Below, one piece after another: positions 35,058 to 39,149 of a stretch of DNA of 39,149 nucleotides; position 1 is the stretch's first letter; every line of letters starts with the position of its first letter. The stretch comes from an uncultured Bacilli bacterium. GTDB taxonomy: Bacteria > Bacillota_I > Bacilli_A > RF39 > UBA660. A program made the translations under genes and the position numbers. The notes beneath the pieces are model-generated. The model was not told the origin of the DNA and did not search any database. It was given only the letters and a program-made list of their open reading frames with translations. Location of the stretch: positions 1 to 39,149 of the forward strand of contig CALVVT010000027.1 in NCBI GenBank assembly GCA_944363935.1. Reading direction: 5' to 3'.

Positions 35058-35066
35058 TGGTATAAT
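35058..35066 (+). promoter_or_regulatory. promoter of holin-like/lgt/trxB/yvcK/whiA operon
   Basis: TGGTATAAT, an extended -10 (35058-35066) with no good -35. The following five genes are overlapping or nearly contiguous. Confidence 0.6.
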
Positions 35067-35114
35067 TTGTATAAAGTTTATTAAAGAAAAATATAATTAA
35101 AAGAAAGGAATACT

Positions 35115-35537
35115 ATGAAAAAAATATTAACAAAAGAAAATTTTTATCGATTTTTAGATTGGCTAATTAAAATGATTGGTTATTCGTTAATTTTAATTAT
35201 AACTTCATTATTATTTAAACATACTTTATACATTGATAAAGATTGGTTTGGTTTATGGAGTTTTTTAGCAGCTATAATTATTTATTTACTTAATAAAACA
35301 GTAAAACCAATTTTATTTAAATTAACTATTCCAATTACTGGAATTACGCTTGGTTTATTTTATCCATTTATAAATTTAATTATTTTAAAACTTGTTAGTA
35401 TTATTTTAGGTGATCATTTTGAAATATATGGAATTATTTATGCTGTATGTGCTTCTATTTTAATTTCAATATTAAATATTATTATGGATAATTTTTTAGA
35501 TAAACTATTAAGGAAGGAGCATAAACATGAATCCTAA
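35115..35537 (+). CDS. phage holin family 4 / YvlD-like membrane protein
   Basis: A 140-aa protein with four membrane helices. NKTVKPILFKLTIPITGITLGLF followed by a long hydrophobic stretch fits the YvlD/Phage_holin_4_2 family (KPIL-x-LTLP-x-T-x-LTLGLF). The family is found in bacterial envelopes and is not evidence of a prophage. Its end overlaps lgt by 11 bases, so it is translated together with the lipoprotein enzyme. Confidence 0.8.
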   Translation: MKKILTKENFYRFLDWLIKMIGYSLILIITSLLFKHTLYIDKDWFGLWSFLAAIIIYLLNKTVKPILFKLTIPITGITLGLFYPFINLIILKLVSIILGDHFEIYGIIYAVCASILISILNIIMDNFLDKLLRKEHKHES

Positions 35538-36282
35538 TCTTGATTTAGGTTTTATATCGGTTCATTTATATTCTATATGTATCTTTATAGGAATGCTTAT
35601 TGGCTCTTTTTTAGTATTAAGAGAAGCTAAAAAACAAAATATAAATGAAGACGATATTGTTAATTTACTATTTTATGCGATTATTATTGGGATAATAGGC
35701 GCAAGAGTATATTTTGTATTATTCCACCTTGATTACTATTTAAATAATCCTTTAAGTATTTTAAAAATATGGGAAGGCGGACTCGCGATTCATGGAGGAA
35801 TAATCTTTGCTTTAATTTTTATTTATTTTTATACTAAAAAAAAGAATTTAAAATTATTAAAAATTTTAGATATATTAGTTCCAGCACTAATTCTTGCGCA
35901 AGCAATAGGACGTTGGGGAAATTTCTTTAATGGAGAAGCTTATGGACCTGTTGTTAGTTTAAATGAATTAAATAATTTATTTATTCCACCATTTATAATA
36001 GATGGTATGTATATAGATGGAAATTATCATTTACCGATGTTTTATTTTGAAAGTATATTATGTTTAATTGGTTTTATTATAATGATGTTTATTAAAAATA
36101 AAAGTAAAACAGGTTATTTAACAGCATTTTATTTATTATGGTATGGAATAGTTAGATTTTTTATCGAAAGTTTTAGAACTGATAGTTTAATGCTTTTTGA
36201 TTTTAAAATCGCGCAAATAGTATCAATTATTATGATTGTTATTAGTATAATTATATTTGTGAAGGAGAAGAAAAATGTATAA
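35527..36282 (+). CDS. lgt: phosphatidylglycerol-prolipoprotein diacylglyceryl transferase
   Basis: A 251-aa integral membrane enzyme that attaches diacylglycerol to the lipobox Cys, for example of YidC here. Signatures are GARVYFVLFH, GGLAIHGGI, the diagnostic GRWGNFFNGEAYG and RFFIESFRTDSL with the conserved Arg. About seven helices. AAGGAGC precedes the ATG. It overlaps trxB by eight bases. Confidence 0.95.
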   Translation: MNPNLDLGFISVHLYSICIFIGMLIGSFLVLREAKKQNINEDDIVNLLFYAIIIGIIGARVYFVLFHLDYYLNNPLSILKIWEGGLAIHGGIIFALIFIYFYTKKKNLKLLKILDILVPALILAQAIGRWGNFFNGEAYGPVVSLNELNNLFIPPFIIDGMYIDGNYHLPMFYFESILCLIGFIIMMFIKNKSKTGYLTAFYLLWYGIVRFFIESFRTDSLMLFDFKIAQIVSIIMIVISIIIFVKEKKNV

Positions 36283-37138
36283 TACAATTATTATAGGTAG
36301 TGGACCAGCAGGAATGGCAGCTGCTTTATATTTACAAAGAAGTGGTTTAAAAACTTTAATTATTGATAAAGATGCTCCTGGTGGTCAGATGTTAAAAACT
36401 GATAAAATAGAAAATTATTTAGGGTTTAAAAGTATAAGTGGTTTTGAACTAGCGGCAAAAATGAATAATCAATTAGAAGTTGATAAAGCTTTTGGCGAAG
36501 TTACCGAAATAACTAAAGATAATTATTTTACGGTAAAAACTAATAATGATACTTTTACTAGTAAAAATGTTGTTATCGCGACAGGTAAAGTTAACAATAA
36601 ACTAAATCTTCCTTTAGAAGATAAAATAAAAGGTATTAGTTATTGTGCTGTATGTGATGGAGCTTTTTATAAAGATAAAACTGTCGCAATTGTAGGGGCG
36701 GGTAATAGTGCTTTTACTGAAGCTTTATATTTATCTAATATATGTCTTAACGTATATATTATTAACCGAAGTGAAAATATTAAAGCTGATAATGAATTAC
36801 AAACAAGAGTAAAAAATAAAGAAAATATTATTTATATTAGTAATAGTGTTGTTACTTCTTTAAAAGAAGAAGATAATATTTTAACAGGTATTGTTTTAAA
36901 TAATAAAGAAGAACTTCCCATTAATGGATTATTTTTAGCTATTGGTGGAAAACCTAAATTAGATTTTATTAAAAACGTTAAAAATGATAATGGTTATTTA
37001 ATTGTTAATGAAAAAAAAGAAACAAATATACCTGGTTTATATGGAGCTGGTGATGTTATTAAAAAAGATTATTATCAAATAATAACGGCTTTAAACGATG
37101 GCGTTTGTGCAGCTTTAAGTATAAAGGAGCGTGAATAA
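36275..37138 (+). CDS. trxB: thioredoxin reductase
   Basis: A 287-aa flavoprotein that passes electrons from NADPH to thioredoxin. It has the FAD fold IIGSGPAGMAAALYLQRSG, the redox pair CAVC near residue 126, the NADPH fold AIVGAGNSAFTEAL and GLYGAGDV at the C-terminus. It is slightly short (usual 300-315). The order lgt-trxB-yvcK-whiA is typical of Bacilli, minus rapZ. Confidence 0.94.
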   Translation: MYNTIIIGSGPAGMAAALYLQRSGLKTLIIDKDAPGGQMLKTDKIENYLGFKSISGFELAAKMNNQLEVDKAFGEVTEITKDNYFTVKTNNDTFTSKNVVIATGKVNNKLNLPLEDKIKGISYCAVCDGAFYKDKTVAIVGAGNSAFTEALYLSNICLNVYIINRSENIKADNELQTRVKNKENIIYISNSVVTSLKEEDNILTGIVLNNKEELPINGLFLAIGGKPKLDFIKNVKNDNGYLIVNEKKETNIPGLYGAGDVIKKDYYQIITALNDGVCAALSIKERE

Positions 37139-37139
37139 T

Positions 37140-38081
37140 ATGAGACTTGCGGTTTTAGGTGGCGGTACGGGTATGAGTACTTTATTAAATGGGCTTAAAA
37201 AAATGCCTTTTGATATTTCTGCTATTGTAACTGTTGCTGATAATGGTAGTAGTACTGGTAAACTTCGAAGAGAATTTAATACAATTGCTGTTGGAGATTT
37301 AAGAAGAATATTAGCTAGTCTTTCTCATGACTCAAAAACTGTTAGAAAATTATTTGATTACCGGTTTGAAAGTTCTAGTAGTTTAGATGGTCATGCATTA
37401 GGTAATTTACTATTAATAGGGGCTAGTAAAATAACTGGTAATATGTCTGATGCCATTGAATTGTTAAATTCCTTATTAAATTTAGAAGGAGAAGTTATTC
37501 CTTTAACTGAAGATAATGTTACTTTAGTTGGAAAAATGGAAGATGGAACTTTAATAAAAGGGGAAGAGCAAATAACTAAAGATAGTAGATTAATAACTGA
37601 TGTTTTTTATGAAAATAAACCTGTAGTAACTCCTAATGTTTTAAAAGCTATTAAAAAAGCTGATGCGATTATATTAAGTATGGGAAGTGTTTTTACTAGT
37701 ATTATTCCTAATTTAATTTGTAAAGAAGTTATTAATGAAATAGATAAGAGTAATGCGAAAATAATTTATGTTTGTAATTTAATGACTCAACCTGGAGAAA
37801 CTGACGATTTTTCTGTTAGTCACCATATTAAATTATTAAATAATTATTTAGGTAAAAGAAAAATAGATGCGGTAGTTGTTAATACTGGAGTTATTGAAAG
37901 TGAAATAATTAAAAAATATGAAAGTAAAGAAGATAAAGATTTAGTAAAAGTTGATTACGATAATTTAAAAAAATTAAAAGTTGATATAATTAAAGGTGAT
38001 TATGTTTTATTAGATAAAAATAGAATTAGACATAATTCTTTAAGAGTAGCTATTGATATTTTATCTTATTTATTGGAGTGA
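37140..38081 (+). CDS. yvcK: YvcK/GlmR family protein (CofD-like)
   Basis: A 313-aa protein starting MRLAVLGGGTGMSTLLNGLK, with VTVADNGSSTGKLRREF, AVGDLRRILASLS, GHALGNLLLIG, LSMGSVFTSIIPNL and YVCNLMTQPGETDDFSVSHH. YvcK binds UDP-GlcNAc and directs carbon to cell-wall precursors during gluconeogenic growth. ATG 37140 is preferred to GTG 37131, which touches AAAGGAG. rapZ (yvcJ) is missing between trxB and this gene. Confidence 0.94.
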   Translation: MRLAVLGGGTGMSTLLNGLKKMPFDISAIVTVADNGSSTGKLRREFNTIAVGDLRRILASLSHDSKTVRKLFDYRFESSSSLDGHALGNLLLIGASKITGNMSDAIELLNSLLNLEGEVIPLTEDNVTLVGKMEDGTLIKGEEQITKDSRLITDVFYENKPVVTPNVLKAIKKADAIILSMGSVFTSIIPNLICKEVINEIDKSNAKIIYVCNLMTQPGETDDFSVSHHIKLLNNYLGKRKIDAVVVNTGVIESEIIKKYESKEDKDLVKVDYDNLKKLKVDIIKGDYVLLDKNRIRHNSLRVAIDILSYLLE

Positions 38082-38085
38082 TTAT

Positions 38086-38979
38086 ATGTCGTTTACAAGT
38101 GAAGCTAAAAATGAAGTTTGTCATATAGAGTTACCAGAAATAGAAGAAATTTCTTTATTATCAGCTATTATCAGTAGTAATGCTTTAATAACTGATAAAA
38201 TTACTTTAGTAACAGAAAATAGTAATGTAGCTAGAAAAATATATACTTTATTAAAAAAAATATTTAATATAAATCCTAAAATAACTATTAGAAAAGGTTA
38301 TAATTATAATAAAAAAATGCATTATATTTTAGAAGTAAAAGATAAATCTATTTTAAAAACTTTAGGAATTAATAAATTGCCAGAAGAGTTTATTATCGGT
38401 GACGAAGCGTTAATAAGAGCTTATCTAGCGGGAATATTTTTAATGACTGGTAGTATTAATGATCCTAAAACTTCGAGATATCATTTAGAGTTTAATTTAA
38501 ATGATAAAGATTATGCTTTATTTATTTCTAATTTACTTAATAAATTTAATTTAAATAGTAAAGTATTAACTAGAGAAAATAGATATATGGTTTATATTAA
38601 AGAAGCTGAAAAAATAAGTGATTTTTTAAGGTTAATTAATGCTTATAATGCAGTTTTATATTATGAGGATATAAGAATATATAGGGATCATAAAAATATG
38701 ACTAATAGGCTTAATAACTGTGAACAAGCTAATGTTGATAAGATTATTGATACAGCTAGTAAACAGTTAAAGGATATCGCAGTTATTAGAAGTAAAAATA
38801 TTATTTTAAGTGATAAAGAAGAAGAAGCTGCTTTGTATAGGGAAAAGTATCCTGAAGCTTCTTTAAGTGAATTAAGTGAAATTATTTCTTTAGAAACAAA
38901 TAGTAAAATAAGTAAATCTGGTTTATATCATAGATTTAGAAAAATAAGTAGTATTGCTGATAAATTTAAAGATATATAA
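38086..38979 (+). CDS. whiA: sporulation/cell division regulator WhiA
   Basis: A 297-aa protein beginning MSFTSEAKNEVCHIELPE. The N-terminal part is the degenerate LAGLIDADG-like fold (YLAGIFLMTGSINDPKTSRYHLEF) without nuclease residues; the C-terminus is a helix-turn-helix, YPEASLSELSEII and ISKSGLYHRFRKI. It binds DNA and affects division and segregation in Bacillus. ATG 38086 has GGAGTG before it; the frame open from 38053 lies in yvcK. Confidence 0.95.
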   Translation: MSFTSEAKNEVCHIELPEIEEISLLSAIISSNALITDKITLVTENSNVARKIYTLLKKIFNINPKITIRKGYNYNKKMHYILEVKDKSILKTLGINKLPEEFIIGDEALIRAYLAGIFLMTGSINDPKTSRYHLEFNLNDKDYALFISNLLNKFNLNSKVLTRENRYMVYIKEAEKISDFLRLINAYNAVLYYEDIRIYRDHKNMTNRLNNCEQANVDKIIDTASKQLKDIAVIRSKNIILSDKEEEAALYREKYPEASLSELSEIISLETNSKISKSGLYHRFRKISSIADKFKDI

Positions 38980-38981
38980 TT

Positions 38982-39015
38982 AGTATATAGTATATACTAG
39001 TAAATACTATATACT
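38982..39015. repeat. inverted repeat after whiA
   Basis: AGTATATAGTAT (38982-38993) and ATACTATATACT (39004-39015), 12-bp perfect arms, 10-base loop, in a longer run of TATA-type repeats to about 39030. It may be a processing or binding site; it has no T run. Confidence 0.5.
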
Positions 39016-39062
39016 TATATATACTATATAAATAAAAAAAATAAAATTTCATAAAAAAAACA

Positions 39063-39087
39063 AAAACTACGCGATACGCGTAGTTTT
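39063..39087. terminator. CGCG hairpin terminator after whiA
   Basis: AAAACTACGCG (39063-39073), loop ATA, CGCGTAGTTTT (39077-39087). The 11-bp stem with A and T ends can act in both directions. Confidence 0.75.
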
Positions 39088-39149
39088 CCTAATAAAATCA
39101 AGGGTTTATAAAAAAATAAGCATTGAATTAAAAAGAAAGTTCCCATAAA

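Noticed and set aside
35115-35537. Prophage remnant because of the holin-like protein
   Set aside because: No other phage genes are near; the YvlD-like family is widespread in chromosomes and the gene is coupled to lgt.

Overview
The window is the replication-origin region of a low-GC Gram-positive chromosome (roughly 28% G+C by eye). TGA is used as a stop and TGG for Trp, so this is the standard bacterial code. Gene content and order are those of Bacilli/Mollicutes relatives: dnaA-dnaN-recF-gyrB-gyrA on one side of the origin, rpmH-rnpA-yidC-khpB-mnmE-mnmG-rsmG-noc on the other, plus recR-bofA, ricT, a ComK-like protein and yvcK-whiA. The AT-rich composition, compact operons and missing neighbours (yaaA, yabA, soj-spo0J and rapZ are absent from their usual places) suggest an uncultured or host-associated Bacilli lineage with a reduced genome. 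I cannot name the species.

Genes left of about 18.4 kb all run leftward and those right of it run rightward, so transcription diverges from oriC (about 20.2-20.55 kb). Left arm: rsmI, trmN6-like, ricT, holB, bofA-like, recR, ebfC, dnaX, tadA, the SRP RNA gene, a tandem-repeat block with three parS centromere sites (7.3-7.9 kb), a TnpB element with its structured RNA end, gyrA, gyrB, recF, a comK-like gene with no ordinary start codon, dnaN and dnaA. A 1.8-kb insertion sequence with terminal inverted repeats and an 8-bp target duplication (18400-20185) sits directly upstream of the dnaA ribosome binding site. It separates dnaA from its probable promoter and from oriC.

Right arm: rpmH, rnpA, yidC, khpB; an HD-domain protein and mnmE; two small membrane proteins, mnmG and rsmG; a Noc-type ParB-family protein with a very long Pro/Ala/Asn-rich linker; a putative zinc peptidase, a glyoxalase-II-like hydrolase and uvrB; a solitary AAA/DUF4143 ATPase preceded by phased repeats; then a phage-holin-like membrane protein, lgt, trxB, yvcK and whiA.

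The genes cover replication initiation and the sliding clamp/clamp loader (DnaA, DnaN, DnaX, HolB), supercoiling (GyrAB), recombination and repair (RecF, RecR, UvrB), chromosome segregation and nucleoid occlusion (parS, Noc), tRNA/rRNA modification (RsmI, TrmN6, TadA, MnmE, MnmG, RsmG), protein export (SRP RNA, YidC, Lgt) and regulation (RicT, WhiA, YvcK, ComK-like). Most unusual are the repeated parS block, the IS between dnaA and its promoter, the comK-like gene starting at AUU/AUA, the elongated Noc, a large excess of DnaA-box-like 9-mers, and a strict codon-context rule that avoids GATGA.
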